Source: Agelaius tricolor (taxonomy: Eukaryota > Chordata > Aves > Passeriformes > Icteridae). Taken from it: DNA of 64,000 nt. Under the pieces are notes generated by a model. It did not search any database, was not told the DNA's origin, and saw only the letters and a list, made by a program, of their open reading frames with translations. Position 1 is the first letter of the stretch; each line of letters starts with the position of its first letter. The DNA lies in the NCBI GenBank assembly GCA_023055355.1, contig JALJCS010000001.1, positions 70,163,381-70,227,380 on the forward strand, written 5' to 3'. This document shows positions 18,091-31,781 of this stretch, in pieces. A program made the translations under genes and the position numbers.

Positions 18091-19300
18091 AGAACTATGG
18101 AGTGGTTGCTATTGGCAGGGAATTTGGGGATCATCTAGTTTCAACTCCCCTGCCCTGGGCAGAAGCATCTTCCACTAGACCAGGTTGCTCCAAGGCCAGG
18201 TTGAATGAAAAGCTTTAACATTTCCAGAGATAGGGTATCTACAGCTGCTCTGGACAACCTCTAGACTCACTCCTGCAGGTCTGATGGATGCAGTACTCGA
18301 GGTAGGTTCTCACAGGAGCAGGGTGGAGAGCAAGAATCACCTTCCATGACCTGCTGATCACACTTGCCTTGATGCACCCCAGGACACAGTTGTTGTTCAG
18401 GGATGTGAGTGCACATTGCCAGCTCAGGTTGGGCTTCTCGTTGACCAAAACATCCAAGTCCTTCTGCTCAGGGCTGCTCTCAGTTGTTTCACTGCCCAAC
18501 CTGTATTTTTGTGATTGTACTGACCCAGACACAGGACCTTGCACTTAGCCTTGTTGAACATGACAAGGTTTGCACAGTCCCACCTCTCGAGCCTGCCAAG
18601 GTCCCTCTGGATGACATCCCTTCCCTCCAGTGTGTCCACTGCACCACACAGCCTGGTGTCATTGGCAAACTGCTGAGGGTGCCCTTGATCCCAATGTCTG
18701 TCACTGACAAGGACGTTAAACAAAGCGCTGCTCCCAATACTGAGCCCTGAGGACACCACTGTCACTGGTCTCCCCTTGGACATGGAGCCATCGACTGCAG
18801 CTCTGAGTGTGGCCATCCAGCCAATTCCTTATCCACCCAGTGGTCTGTCTGTCAAATCCATGTCTCTCCAGTTCAGAGACAGGGATGTCATGCAGGACAA
18901 TGTCAAATACTTCGCACAGGTCAAGGTAAGTGATGTCTGTCACTCTTCCTTCACCCACCAATGCTGTAAACCCCATTGTGGAAAGCCACCAGATTGGTCT
19001 GGCATGATTTGCCCTTTATGAGGCTGTGTTGGCTGTCACCAATTGCCTCTTTATTTTCCATGTGCCTTAGCACAGATTCCAGGAGGGTTTGCTCCATCTT
19101 CTTGCCAGGCACCAAGATGACACTGACCAGCCTGTAGTTCCTTGGGCCTTCATTTTTTTTTCTTTTTGTTTTTAAAAATGATGTTACATTTCCCCTTTTC
19201 CAGTCAGTGGGAACTAAACCTGACTACCATGACTTCTCAAATATGATGGACATCAGCTTCATCTGCCAGTTCCCTCAGTCCCCACATGCCAGGGAAATTA
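18091..19300 (-). mobile_element. CR1 LINE, 5'-truncated, reverse transcriptase region and 3'UTR
   Basis: Read on the - strand, fragments of the CR1 reverse transcriptase appear in order but in different frames: a YLDLCEVFDIVLHD segment (the YLDFSKAFDTVSH motif), a FANDTRLCGAVD segment (the F.DD active-site motif, second Asp kept, first changed to Asn), and a KDLDVLVNEK...LGCIK segment. The 3' end lies at the low-coordinate side, near a degenerate AGAACTATGGAGTGG and the ATCATCTAGTTTCAACTCC landmark. Frameshifts and the altered active site make it inactive. The upper edge is approximate. Confidence 0.88.
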
Positions 19301-22300
19301 TCAGTATGCTTGAGCAAGAGAAGAGAGGGTGTGCAGTTCTATGGTTGCTGACTGACTAAAATGATAACCAGCTCTGGAGGAAGAAACCTCAGTTTCACAT
19401 CGTGACCTTGATGCTTATATGGGTAGTGTATCAAGTAGGAATGTGTATTGACGTGACTCAGTTGTATATGATGAGAAATTGCAAAAAATATAGCTGTAGT
19501 TCTGGAAAGGCTGTATGGGAATGAAGGAAACCTAGAGCTTCCTGATGTCATTAAAATTTCTATGCCTTCCAGAAAATGATCCATCTGCTGCACACAGTTA
19601 AGGACTGAATTCAGTTTTTGTTACAATGCACCACTGAAAGTCTGTGTACAGTGGTTTATCCCTGTAGTACCAGTCTGTGTTGCTGCTGCTCTTTGAAGAC
19701 TATCTCCTGCAAGTATAATATTTTTCCTAAAATAGTTTTTTAATTTTGCTATATTGAGTAATACTTCAGGTGTTTTAACAAGAGGCTGTGATTACTGGAG
19801 ACAGCCCTTCCCTTTTGCTACTGCAGTGGCACCTAAGTGCTTCATACTGATGCTATTGCTCTACTTCCAAATTGGCATTTGGTTTCTGGAGTGTGCTAAA
19901 ATCGCATTTGATGGCTTCTCTAGTGACAACTGACCTTGCATAGTTATCACTCACCTTGTCCTTCATTTATTGCATACCTTAAAAAGAACTGATGTTATTT
20001 GATATCTGATTCCACAGCATTCTGGGAATAAAGTTACTTGTTTCAATGTAGCAGCAAGCCTGCATGAATTAAAACTTGCTTTAGTAATGGTGAAGGATGT
20101 CAGCCCTATTCTAGGAATCCTGTATCTCTACATACTGCAGCACTTCTAATGCAACTTTGAGCTCTTTTAATCAGTGTTTAACCAATGCAACGCTGTTAAA
20201 TTTTGCCTGAATTTAATTTTAGGTCTTAGTTACTTATAAAAATAGTGCTTATGTGTTTGATTGTTTGTGTTTACAAGCACCCAGGCATGTGGATAATGCC
20301 AAAAGACACACAGATTAGTATTGTCACTGATCAAAAGCTGCAATACAATTTGATGCATCTCTGAAGGTAACTCTGAAACCTTAATTGGCTAGGCTGTGAA
20401 AGCAAGCTTTTTTCAATGCAAGATAATTGCAGATATACTTATGAACATTTTCTGTTTTCTTTTAGGTAGTGTAGCATTGTGGAAGGAGCTGCACTTCTTC
20501 CCCTTTCTAGGTGGAGAGCAGAGAAGGTGCTGGGGCAGGTCAAGACAGCACTTTTGATGACTCATCTTTAAACAGACATGAAAGGTTTAGTGTGCAGGCA
20601 GCAGCCTCTGGGGGTGAGAGCACTGCATTGGGCAGGATGTGGTAGGCAAGGGTTGCAATAGGATAGCAGTTAAAAAAAAAAAACAACAAAACACCAGACA
20701 ACAATGTTTTTCTGTAAGCACCTAGCTGTGTTTTGTACCACTATGTTCCAAGGTTACCACAATCAAAGGAAGCCTTTTAGTTTTAACTGATGTCCTTGCC
20801 TTTCTGTACTGTGCTGCACTGTCTGTGAAGGGAGGACATGAAGTGCTGCTCCTGCTCAGGAGGGAGTTCTGTATCACCCAGTACCTAAAATGGATTAGCA
20901 GATTGAATGACTGGAGCTGGTATTGAACACTGCATCCAGATGCATTGAAGGACGCGCACAGCACTGGAGTATTACTGCCTCTCTTTGATTTGTTGTGTGA
21001 GTTTTTCTTCTCTTACTTCAATGTTGTCAGTTCAGTGGTATTTTCTAAAATGACCTGGAATGATTATAAAATACATTTAGGTTTACTTCTGGACCAGCCT
21101 TTGTTGCTGTAGCTATGTGATGATAGTAGGAAGAGACTTTTCATTTAGGTGTAGTAATATCCTATGTGCTGTTCTCTCCTTCCATCTGCTAGGCACCTGG
21201 AAGCATAAGTAACATATAAAAAAGTGCCATTAATCATGGTGCAGTACTCAAAAAAATTACCTCTTAGACCATTGCTAACTAAATACCCCCTTCCTGCTCC
21301 CTTTCCTTAGTCAGTTTTTGGAACTTCTTTTCCCCATTTACTAATGATTCATATTGTCACCTTGCACTTGAGGATAAATCTTCAAAGGGCTTTGACTTAT
21401 TGTCCACATGAAACCTGCCTGGGTCTATATACAAATCACAGCTTGCAGACTAGCAAAAAATCTGCTCATTCTGCAACCATATCAACTGATTATCAATGCC
21501 ATCATTACTTACTGTCTTTGGTCTCAGAGTGTTTCCTCTTTTGTTATTGCTGCTCCTTGGGTCAAAATTAAAAGGATGTTGCTGATAATGCTGACAATGC
21601 TGACAGCTTGTACCTGTGCTGCAAAACCTGAAGAGTTACTGACACAGAGTTAAAGTAGAGCTCAAGTAAATGCAAAAGCTGTTGTTTCTGACCTCTAAGA
21701 AAAGTGTTAGGGTAGCGGGGAAAAAACCAAAGAATGAACCCCAAGCTGTGAACATTCAGCATAGTGTATTTGAATAACATATTGCTTAGTCTGCAAAAAC
21801 CAATTTATGGATGATCTTGACAGAAGGTAAGAAAAAAAAAAAAATTGCAAATAGTTGCAACTACTCACAAAACCTGAAATTTTCTGCAATTTTTACAGCT
21901 CACCACATGCCCTTTCAATTCATAGTAATGAATGTATCAGCATTCATTGCTGCAGCAAGAGACATCTCAGAGGAGCAGAAGATTCCTGCTGTCACAAATC
22001 TACTTTATTATATGAGACTATTTTCCCCACAACTGTGTGTTTTCTGGTCCCGTTGAAAGCCAAGACTAAAATGTATGGAGACGTGTTAAAAGGTGGAGAT
22101 CTGTTCCCAGTGACACCAAATTCCCTAGTGAATTCCAGTCTTCTAGTTTAATTTCTGAAAAACAGAGATGCAGCCCCTTAGTACCAACCCTTCAACTACC
22201 AAGAAAAATCCCCACTGACTCCAAGGCTTTGCTTGCTGTCAGCTTGGATGTGATTTAGCCCTGATTAATACCTGTGTGCAATGTGATGTGATTGTACTGC

Positions 22301-23930
22301 TCCTCACCCTGTGTTAGCATCTCCCACTAACTTTAGCTAAAAAGCTGAGGGTGTTTTTGCAGTGTATCTGTAATCCTGCACTTAATATGCTTATTGAGAC
22401 ACTTCTCAGATATGGTCCAAGATGTTAGCTGTGCTTAGCTGTTTCTGGCATTATTTCAGGGTGCAGGCCCAAGGGACTCTGTCCTTCTGCTGAAGCAGCA
22501 GGAGAGCAGCTGGGCAGAGTGCACAATGACCCAGGCTGGCCAGATGCATCAGGTGTCCACACATTCTGCAGCAGGGGCTTGAGAGGGCTGCCTGCACAAA
22601 CATCACATGATGGAAGAAGAGCAGCAACACAAGAAGACAACAAAAGGAAGATGTGAAAGTGAAAGGAAGGGGACTGGAGAAAATACCTAGAGGACACAGT
22701 TCAGACTCTAATCTGTATATTATTCTTACAAACTGGCTGAAGTCTTAGTCCACCTGGGCAATTCCTGAAGTTGACATGATCTGTTTCAAAAACACCTTTG
22801 CCTTTAGAGTCACAACACAGCTATTGCACATAAGCATAGCCACTCCTAAATACATAGATCTGGCCAAGTACTATAGCTCTGAAGTCACGTCAGTAGCACA
22901 GTGCAATCAATTTAATGGTAAAGACAAACCTTTACATGATGCAAGCCTTATCAGAAGTACTAGTGTAAATGCTTTAAAAAATAGCCATTCAATATAGACT
23001 TATTATCTGGAAAATTACTTCTTATACTGTTTTTACTGTGGGACAACAGCTGGGCAAACTTCCTTCTATCTTTTTGAAATGGAAATAAATCAAAACTTCA
23101 CAGTATCAGTTAAATGTGAGACATAGGAATAAAAATATCACAGGTGAAAAGGTAGCTACAATACATTGCAGGGTTTTAATGCATTTCAGGCTCTGTGTCT
23201 AGAGTTTGATGGCAATCCTGTGTTAAGCACAGAGCTCCAAGATCCTCAGACAATTTTTCCAGTTCTGCATCATCTTTAACAATAGTAACTCACTGCAGGA
23301 GAAAAAAGTCTCCTATCACAGCTGCTCTTCTTGTGCTCAGTGGCATCAATGTGACTTACAAGTTTTGCACCAACTTTTCCCCTGAGCTTGATTGGCTTAA
23401 AGCCAGAGAAGTGAAGTATATTTGTGCATTAAGTAAAGATATCTCCCATTTCTTGATTTTCCCAGATTTTCTTTGTGTGTCTTGTCTTCAGCAGTGTGCT
23501 AATGAGCATTTCTCAGTTTCCTGCAGCAGGAACAGCTAACATTTTCCTGCAGGAGGAAGCTGTAATTAAATTTGTTGTACTTTATACTCTTTATAGCATA
23601 GAAATGGACCTTGAAAGATCATTGGAGTTTTTTTCTGTGTACTTAACTTACTAGGAATTTGGTACTGCCCATCAATTTTTCTGCCTGCATTTGTCAGACT
23701 GACAGTAGGATTTTAATAACACAGAAAAAAAGGAGAAACTTCAGACAGGTAGGGGTAGAAATCCCTAAACAAGCTTTAAAAACTATGTGAATTACATAAG
23801 CATTACCTTTAAAAGATACACAATAAACAGCTGAAATAAATAAACAGAAGAAAGATTTTTGTTAAAAGGTATAAATTCCAGGTTAATTCAATTAAGGGCT
23901 AGAATGCTCTCACTGCTGTCTTGAAAGCCT
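19300..23930. other. Spacer downstream of CD164, no supported gene
   Basis: AT-rich DNA with frequent stops on both strands. A short A-run lies at 20671-20682 and another at 21833-21844. I see no exon with paired splice signals that I would defend, and no recognisable RNA gene. Confidence 0.55.
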
Positions 23931-24132
23931 CTAAAAAACTTCTGCAGTCACAGGCATATATCTAACTGAATTACAAGGATGCAGTCTTGTTTGACTGCCC
24001 CACATGGTTTCGAAGTAAGCTGTTCCAAGAACAGCACCACTACTGAAGCCTGATTTCCTACCACTTGGGATCTTTGTCTCCCAGTTGCCTTCCCCACTAA
24101 ATGCAGCTCTCCTTTTATTTTCCATGATATCC
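23931..24132 (-). CDS. Putative terminal exon of a - strand gene (CCDC162-like by synteny)
   Basis: On the - strand a strong acceptor (ttgtcttttgctttgtag) is followed by an open frame of 66 codons. It begins with one base completing a codon, then DIMENKRRAAFSGEGNWETK, contains YFETMWGSQTRLHP and ends TAEVF then TAG. The + strand is closed here. Composition (charged, Gly/Ser-rich, two Trp) looks like protein. It would be the 3'-most exon of a gene pointing toward CD164, the arrangement mammals show for CCDC162. I cannot verify the family from sequence alone. Confidence 0.4.
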
Positions 24133-25042
24133 CTACAAAGCAAAAGACAACACAAATTATGGTTTAAAGTTATTAAATGGGTGTGTTGTGCTGCTCCAGC
24201 AGCTGTGGTGTCAGAAAGCATAGATATGGCTTTTGAGTTATCTGACTTTTCCTGAAGATTGCTTTTGGTCTTTCTCCTCTATCTAAATGCTTTCATTACA
24301 GAGCAGGTTGTCTCCTCTTTTATGTTTGGCTTAAGCTGGCTATTCCTTCAAAGGTTAAAGAGGTATTCAGAGACATGGACACATAACTCACAACCTGTCT
24401 TTATCTGCAGTCACATTCCTCTGGGAAACTGCAGCTTCCAGGTGATAAACTTGAGATTGCAGTTCATCAACCTGTCTCCTGTTTTAAACTGCACTCTTGG
24501 GTTAACTGACTTTGTATCTTAAAGGTGGTAAAAGGATTAATGGCAGCAACAAAAATTCATCATCTGCTAGCTCTGCCTCAAAGCAGGGGCCTAGACTGAA
24601 AGGGAAAGATGTTGCCTTGTGCACTCAAGTGAATGAGTTCTCTCTGGTTGAAATAATCCATAATTATAGCTTTGCTAAACATACCTATAATCCCTCTGAA
24701 TGCAAAGTACAGCATGAATAGTGCAAATTGGCATTCTCATTGTTTAAGAGGACATCTGGGTTTCAGGCATTGCTGGAGGAAGATAAAAACAATAAAGAGG
24801 CCTTTTTCTCACTGTACTCTGCAGATAACTAATTAGACAAGGCCATACATCCATTTGCAGGGCAAAGGTGTGTGGAAAAAACCAGCACCTCTTCCCTCAC
24901 CTCTCACACAGACTGTAATTTGCTAACTAAATTTATATTTGAGGTTTGTAAGTGTGAATGACCACATAGGTGCTAGGACTGTTGTGTGGCAATAAAAGCA
25001 TGAGCACTGCAGTTACCCTTTTCTATTCTGCTCTCCTCAAAG

Positions 25043-25385
25043 GCTGATACAGCTGTCGACATGTCTGATCTCTTGAAGGGTGATTTTTTAAACAAAGCAA
25101 AACAGTTCAGGGCCCCATCAAAGGTAGACACCTACGAAATCAGTAGCCTCATGTGTCTGCACCAACTGCTGTGGCTGTGTAAAAGTCTCTCATATGATTT
25201 TGTTTAGAAAACATGCCAGAAGCCTGAGAAATTATTTCCAGCAGAATGACATTTGTCATCCTGACTCTGGAAAACAAACAATTCATGCTTTCACCTTGAT
25301 GCTGGAAAAGATTGAAGACAGAATATATTTTGCTCAGTTTAGGGGAGAGACATTCAGACAACTTAGGAAGCTTTTTTCTCAGTAG
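25043..25385 (+). other. Unassigned open stretch in two adjacent + frames
   Basis: One + frame runs open 25043-25207 (ADTAVDMSDLLKGDF..., ending SLSYDFV and a stop). A second + frame then runs to 25385 (KHARSLRNYFQQND..., ending LRKLFSQ and a stop). Together they give about 115 codons with one frame change near 25200. Splice-like signals exist (acceptor gattttgtttag before 25208; donor GTAGAC near 25124). The - strand also holds plausible exons here, for example ending at a GTGAAA donor near 25288. Strand and status are unresolved. Confidence 0.25.
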
Positions 25386-26135
25386 ACCAAGAAAGCAAGG
25401 GTAAGGAGGCTTTTGAGGCAGCAAAATTGTCGTAGATGGATTCATCTAGTTAAAGTGTAATCAAGTAGTTTCCAAACAGTATTTTTTTTTCTGCAGGCTA
25501 TACTACAAAAGAAGCACTCCACATTTCACTGCCAAGAGCCTACTCTACCAACTGTGCTAAACACAGAGATTGTATTTACTTGGCCAAAACAGTTTTTAAA
25601 TTGAAGCAGTTAAAGCTCTACAGCACCTTTCACATGGAGACACTCTTAAGAGTGGATCTGATTTCAGTTACACTAAATCAATTATTAGCAAATATGCACT
25701 AAGATTTAGACTTAATACATCAGTTCAGTACAATGGCATCAGTTTAATGAAAACTAATGCCATTTTTGAGGTTTGTTTAGATTAAAGCAGTTCCCTTCCC
25801 AGTACATTCATTTGGTAGTCCAGAGTTTGGGGAACGGTGTTGTAATGTGAGACAATGTGAAACAGAGGTAAGGACAGAGAGTTCATGTCCAGTGCAGAGT
25901 AGATAAAGCCAAAGGACAGCAGTTTGTCAGCTCTGCAGCACTGGTGTCAAAGCCCTGCCTGGAAAATGTCACAGGCACTGCAGACCCAGGAACATGGCCC
26001 CAGCAGGGAGGCAGTGTCCAAGTGAGGCTCCAAAGTTCCTTGTTTAGCCTGGTGGTGACAATGACCATTATGGCAGAGGGCTGGGGCACATCCAAGTCCT
26101 CCAGATCCACCAAACCCAGCCAGCTGCTGCTTTAG

Positions 26136-26269
26136 CTACACCACCCTCAGTCTCCCCAGGGCTGCCAGCATGTTCTGTCTGACATTGCACACCCATTTCC
26201 TCTGCACCAGCATCTCACACAAATTCTTAAGCAGTTTACCTCTTACGTATGGAGAATACTGCTCATTTT
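26136..26269 (-). CDS. Putative - strand exon (CCDC162-like gene), with in-frame stop
   Basis: The - strand acceptor cagtatccttgctctag leads into 43 open codons starting (x)NEQYSPYVRGKLLKNLC and continuing through MLVQRKWVCNVRQNML, then LRVV and TAG. The alternating hydrophobic and basic pattern suggests a helical protein segment. A GTAAAC donor after only 30 bases is an alternative exon end. Beyond the stop, a different - frame (about 25900-26113) stays open, so the segment may be a frame-broken exon. Confidence 0.35.
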
Positions 26270-26327
26270 CTAGAGCAAGGATACTGACCCAGGGTCAACA
26301 GGATGGTCCTCAGAAGTAGCAGAAAGA

Positions 26328-27020
26328 CAATCATAGAATCATAAAATATTGATTAGCAGAGTTTGAAGGGACCCACCAGTTTCCTTGAGTCCAACTTCTG
26401 TCTCTGCACAGCACCATCCCCAACAATCACAGCCAGCGTGTTGCCAAATGCTTTTCTTGAGCTCTGTCAGGCTTGGTGGTATGGCCACTTCCCTGGGCAG
26501 CCTGTGCTAGTGCCCAACACCCTCTGGGTGAAGAGCCTTTACCTGATACCCAACCTGAACCTCCTCTGACACCACTTCAGGCCATTCCTTCATGACTTGT
26601 TGTTACTGGTCACCAGAAAGAAGAGATCAGTGCCTGCTGCTCCTCTACCCCTCATGAGGAAGTTGTAGACTTCAATGAGGTCTCCCCGCAGTCTCTTCTT
26701 GTCCAGGCTGAACAGAGCAAATGACCTCAGCTGCTCCTCCTTCATCTTTGTAGCTTCCTTTGGACACCCTAACAGCTCAACATCTTTCTTATATTGTGGC
26801 ACTCAAAGCTGTCCCCAGCACTTGAGGTGAGGCCGCCCCAGTGCAGAGCGGAGCAGGACAATCCCCTCCCTTGCCCAGCTGGCCATGCTGAGCCTGATGC
26901 CCCAGATGCCACCAGAAGTGGACCATGACCCTAAAGCCCCTAGCAGGCAGGGGCTAGCACAGTGCCAAGGCTCCTTCTGCAAGACGTATCCAGCACACTT
27001 AGATGGCTCTGAGGTTCAGA
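26328..27020 (-). mobile_element. CR1 LINE 3' fragment
   Basis: The + strand shows the complement of a CR1 3' end: ATCATAGAATCATAAAAT, then the CCAACTTCTGTCTCTGCACAG region, TGGGCAGCCTGTGCTAGTGCC, and the block around GTCTCCCCGCAGTCTCTTCTTGTCCAGGCTGAACAG. All are hallmark CR1 segments. No intact coding frame remains. The upper edge is approximate. Confidence 0.88.
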
Positions 27021-28599
27021 CACTTGAGGGGACACACTCAGATATGTGGTCAGTGTTAAAACTTGAGACATCTCTTCAGAAATGCTAATATTTCCTTTTT
27101 CAACTAGCATTAAGAGTGTATCTACTGCATTTCTTTCTTATTCTCTTTCTTGTTGAATATAGTATGTTTTAGAAGGTTTTTCAGCTTGTCTCAAAGAGGC
27201 ATTTCACTCTCTGCTCTTTTTCTTTCTTCTCTTCAAACAGCTTCTCTATGTTTTTAGCTTTCATTGCACAGATTACTTGTCTCTTGGAAGTTCTTGGCTG
27301 TTTGTAACTTCCTCTATACTACTTCCAACAGCTTTTGTTTCTAAAATATGCAATTAGAAACACTTCAGAGTTAATTACTTTATCCCAGTTCCCACACCCA
27401 TCTTTTTGATTTCTTTTTAAACCCCAGTGATCAATCCTCAGATGTCATGCCCAGCTGAGCTGAAAGAAGAGAGACCCAGTCCCACATTGTCTTCATTGGT
27501 ACTGAACATGATGAATTGTTGGCAAACAAATCTGTATTATCCAAATATCTAAAAAACCCACTTAGACCTAAACCCAAAATAAAATCTTGCTTGTGAAAAC
27601 AGGAAGCACAAGGGAAGGGTAGGGTGAGTTAGAAACAGAATGCTGTGTTTATATCATTGCTTGTTAGAGAGAGAAGCCTCAAAACAACATTCATGTGGAG
27701 AATTCATTCAATTGCAAATACAAAGTTCATTTGCTTCCAGTTTCCTCATTCTGTTGTAATTTGCTTTCTGCAACCAGCCTCAGTTCTGCATGAGAAACTT
27801 GTTTTTAAAACAATGTCTAAAAAAAGGAAAGGGGGGAAATGAGCACAGCTTTTTCAGACGTTGGTGTTTGTACACAGTTTGTAATCAGACAGTATGGCTA
27901 CATGTTAGAAACTGCACTTCAGTCAAATGCAATGGTATCACAAGCCACCCATATCAGGACAAACCCTCCTGTACATGCAAGGTTGGAAGCTTGTTGTTGG
28001 TCATCATAATGGTAAGAAAGGGATTAGAAAGAAAGGAAAGAACCAGAGGCTGATGTTAAAAAACCAAAAGAAAACAAAACCAACAAAAACTGCTGCTAGA
28101 AAGATGATGGATGAAGTGGGTCTTCTGGAAGTAAATTGACAGCTTGCCGGTGAAGAAAACCAATTTACTAACTCCACTCTGCTGCTTAGAAAAATCTGAG
28201 CATGTAGAATTTAAAGCAGTCACAGCCCAAGCATTTTTCACTGGGGAGCTCTCGCAGCCTTTACTAAGGTTGGAGTTTCATAGACTGATAAGCTCAGAAT
28301 GGCACAATCAATCTGCCAGATGTGATTTTTTAATATCACCTTTACCTTCATTACCCTTGTACTGGAATGAGTAAGTTGGCTAATCCATGTTTCCCAAAAA
28401 GGCATTTGTTTTTGATGAAACTCCGTTAGCCATATTGTCATTGCTTAATCACATTTTAAAAACATTGTTTCGCATTTCCCCTTTTTCAATTTTTCTAGCC
28501 TCAACTTTGAAGCTTCACCTTTCCCTAAGTACTTTTTAATGTCTGATCTTCTCTCTCAACATTATTATCTGTAGATTGTAGGCATGTCACTCTTCTTTC

Positions 28600-28830
28600 A
28601 GATAAGCTAAACAGATTGAGCCCTCTGCTAGAAAGCATTTCCTGCAGCCCTCAAATAATTTTTGGAACTCTTTGCTGTACTCCCTCATTCTTTTTCTCAT
28701 CTGGTTTATGTAGTACCCTCTGGAGCTGACAGCAGTATTTTTGTGTTGTACAGAGAGCTACAAACTCTTTTTCACTATATCTGCACTGCTCCCCTTTTTA
28801 TAAACGAAGAGGTTGCAGGCATCCAGCTTT
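28600..28830 (-). mobile_element. Diverged CR1/L3-like LINE fragment
   Basis: The order of landmarks (GAGCCCTCTGC, then CTCTTTGCTGTACTCCCTC, TCATCTGG, a GGAGCTGACAGCAGTATTTT block and TTGTACAGAGAG) parallels the CR1 3' region on the - strand at low identity. Older than the other copies, and less certain. Confidence 0.5.
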
Positions 28831-31781
28831 TCCAGTACCACGCTACACAGCCGTCATCTGTCTGTTAAATTCCCTGTCCTGTCCAGGGATGCAGCTCTGC
28901 ACCCAGCTCTGCACAAGTCCTCATTTCTTCTTGTTCTTCATCTAAGCAGGCACTGAAATATCTCTCAGAGGGAGAACCAGGTTACTGAGTTACCTGGGTG
29001 ATTCTGTCCTCCTGCTCTGCCCACATCATTATTCACTGTATGTGCCTTATCAAATTCACTAACATTCCTCCCCAAATATGTCATTGGTTATTTTTATAAT
29101 CTATAATTTTATATTTATTTCCAAGCTGCTGAAAAAAAATGTATACTGATAGCTCTGCTACCAACCCTTGTAGAAACCCATCAGAAACCAACAAAATTTA
29201 ATGAAAATGCTGCATTTTTATATGTCAAAAAAATCTAGCTGTCAATCCATTTAGCATTTTTATTGATATAGTGAAATACTGAAATTTAAAATACAAAATT
29301 TATGTGCAGCTAACCCACACAGCCCTTCCAAATATATATTACATCTCTAGCATAATGTTTATCTATCTAACTGGTAATTTTATCAGCGAAATGAAATGAG
29401 GTTGGTTTGACAAGACTTATTTTCCATAGAGTAATGTTGCCTGGCATTAAGTATATTGCAAGTGAAGGGTGTGCTTTTCAGTCTGACTTTGAGGAATGGG
29501 GCATTTCAGCATGTGCAGCCATGTGTAGAAGTGAAAGACAGCTTGCTGGCATAGTGATATATCCATGAAGGTGTTCAGATTGAAGAAAAAAACCCAACCA
29601 AAAAACCATGTAATTAATTTATTCTGGTTTTAATGGTAATGTCCTGAATGTTCCCTTGAAATTTAATGATTAGGTAGAAAACTAATAACCTCAAGATATG
29701 TAATTTAATTTTTTTTTAAATCTGTGGAATAAAATATTAGTAGTGTCTTTTGCACAACAAAAACATACATCCAGCACTGTTGATGACAGATGTAAATGTA
29801 GTGCATGTAGGTGTCATTTTGGTATGTGACTCAAACTTCTTCCAAGATGCTGCAGTTTTTTCCTTAGTTTTCTCTGCCTGGGACGGTGAGAACCCCCAGA
29901 CAAATACATTGTTTCAATGCCATAAAATGAACATCCAGCTCCAGTAATTGTATTGTGTAGTTAGTCTTTAATCCATTTCTGTCACAGAATAACAGCAGGC
30001 AAATTGCTCATTAAAGGAAGTGAGATGGAGAGGAGAATTCAGATACCAGTTTACCCAGCCATTTCTTTAGCTTGACAGTGTCTGCTTGAGATTTTGCAAG
30101 AGCTTTCCTCACAGACATGAGCTGCCTCTCAAAGCAGCATTCAGACACTCTTTTTTGTTTTGAAGAGCTTCCTGTAAATAGAAAGCTCATAACAGAAGCA
30201 ATATGAGAGCAGTCATTTTCTCTCTTTTATAGAGGAGTTTCTGGAAAGGTAAATCTCAGAGAGTTTTGAGTAAAGTGGGATTGAATTGTTCCTATCTTCT
30301 AACAAAAACTGGACCTTTTATAAAGCAAGGACAGAAAGAGGATGGACAAGAGGGGTCCCCTAAAGGGGAAAATGTAGGATGATGTTTCCTATGGGTACAA
30401 CTGCACATCTGTAATTATATTTACATTTAAGCAATTCAAATTCTTGTGTGCAAATAAGTTCAGAGAAATGCACAACTTGATCTCTCATGCATTAGAAGGA
30501 CTTGTCCATCTACTAATCTGTTTATCCCTTCATTGTCTCTAAAGCAAAAATATGTGTGATGAAGCTTGTTTTCCTTCTAGGCAAGGTCTTTTTGTTTCTT
30601 TTAAACACAAACATAAATGTGTGTATATATACATCTTACTCTGTCAGGCAAGATTCAGCAGCCCTCTCTCCTTTCCCAGCCATTTGAACTGGGAAATGCA
30701 GGGTCCAGGATCCTCTGCACTTGGAGTGGAGGACCGTGAAATACAAATTCTTAGATCTTCATGACCATTCCAAAGTCAAACACAAGAAAGCTCTGCCACA
30801 GTGAGGTGAGCTAGTTTCTAATTTAAAAAAAAAAAGCCAAATTCTCCCAATAATTTTCTCAGTTTCAGACTTTCCTTTTAAATCCTGTGAATATGGCTCT
30901 CATTTCTTATTTAAATCACCAATTTGCAATAATTCAATCAATTTTTGACTGAGCTATTTAGTAAAATATTCTGATGATTTAGCATCTCCCTGGTACAGCT
31001 GAACTAAGTTTACCCATTTTATTAGGATTTAAAATGACAAGAACACAAAGCCCATTTTTCTCAGCCTTTTAAAGTTAACAAATATGATGCATTCTGTTTT
31101 CCTTAGTTTGACATGTGCAGCTAATTAGCCACTATAACAATCAATAGCCTGTTTGTCCAATCCTAATAATCTTCATTTACAGCAGTGATGTGCTTTTCTT
31201 TCTATACATCTTCAGTTTAATTTAGTAATTTTTGTCCTTAATCTTGTATTTCTTTAATTAAATTTATAAACCTCATGCTGTGTTCTGCTTCATTTAAGCA
31301 GATACTAATTAAAACAAGAAAACAAATGCCATCACTTCCCAAACAACAATCTAGTTCTTTTTCACTTCATGTCTGCCTGTCTTCCCTTCCATACCTTCTG
31401 GTCAATTATGAAATATTAAATTTTGATGCGGTGTCCTAATTCATCTTCTGAGTCAATGACAGAATTAGGAATACTATAGGTTATACATACTTCCTAAACT
31501 CTTGCTTCAAGCAAGTATCAGATATTTGTTCCACATTTTTTTTCATTTGAAGACTGACTATCATTATACCCATAAGATAGTGGGGAAAAAAAATTAGCAT
31601 TTCTACCTAAAATCTGCAGTTACCAAGATCTCCTACAGGTTCGCCATTATTCCACGGGTCCCTCCAACCTGACCACGAGTTTTGCAAAAAATTAGACATG
31701 GTAAAAGATGAAATGGTAAGGAAGTATCTTTGCAGCATCTCTGAGCTTAGCAGAGAGCTGTGCCTTCTGAGGGTTTTGCTT

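Noticed and set aside
18239..18976. - and + strand frames called as possible genes
   Set aside because: The - strand frames are pieces of CR1 reverse transcriptase; the + frames are shadows.
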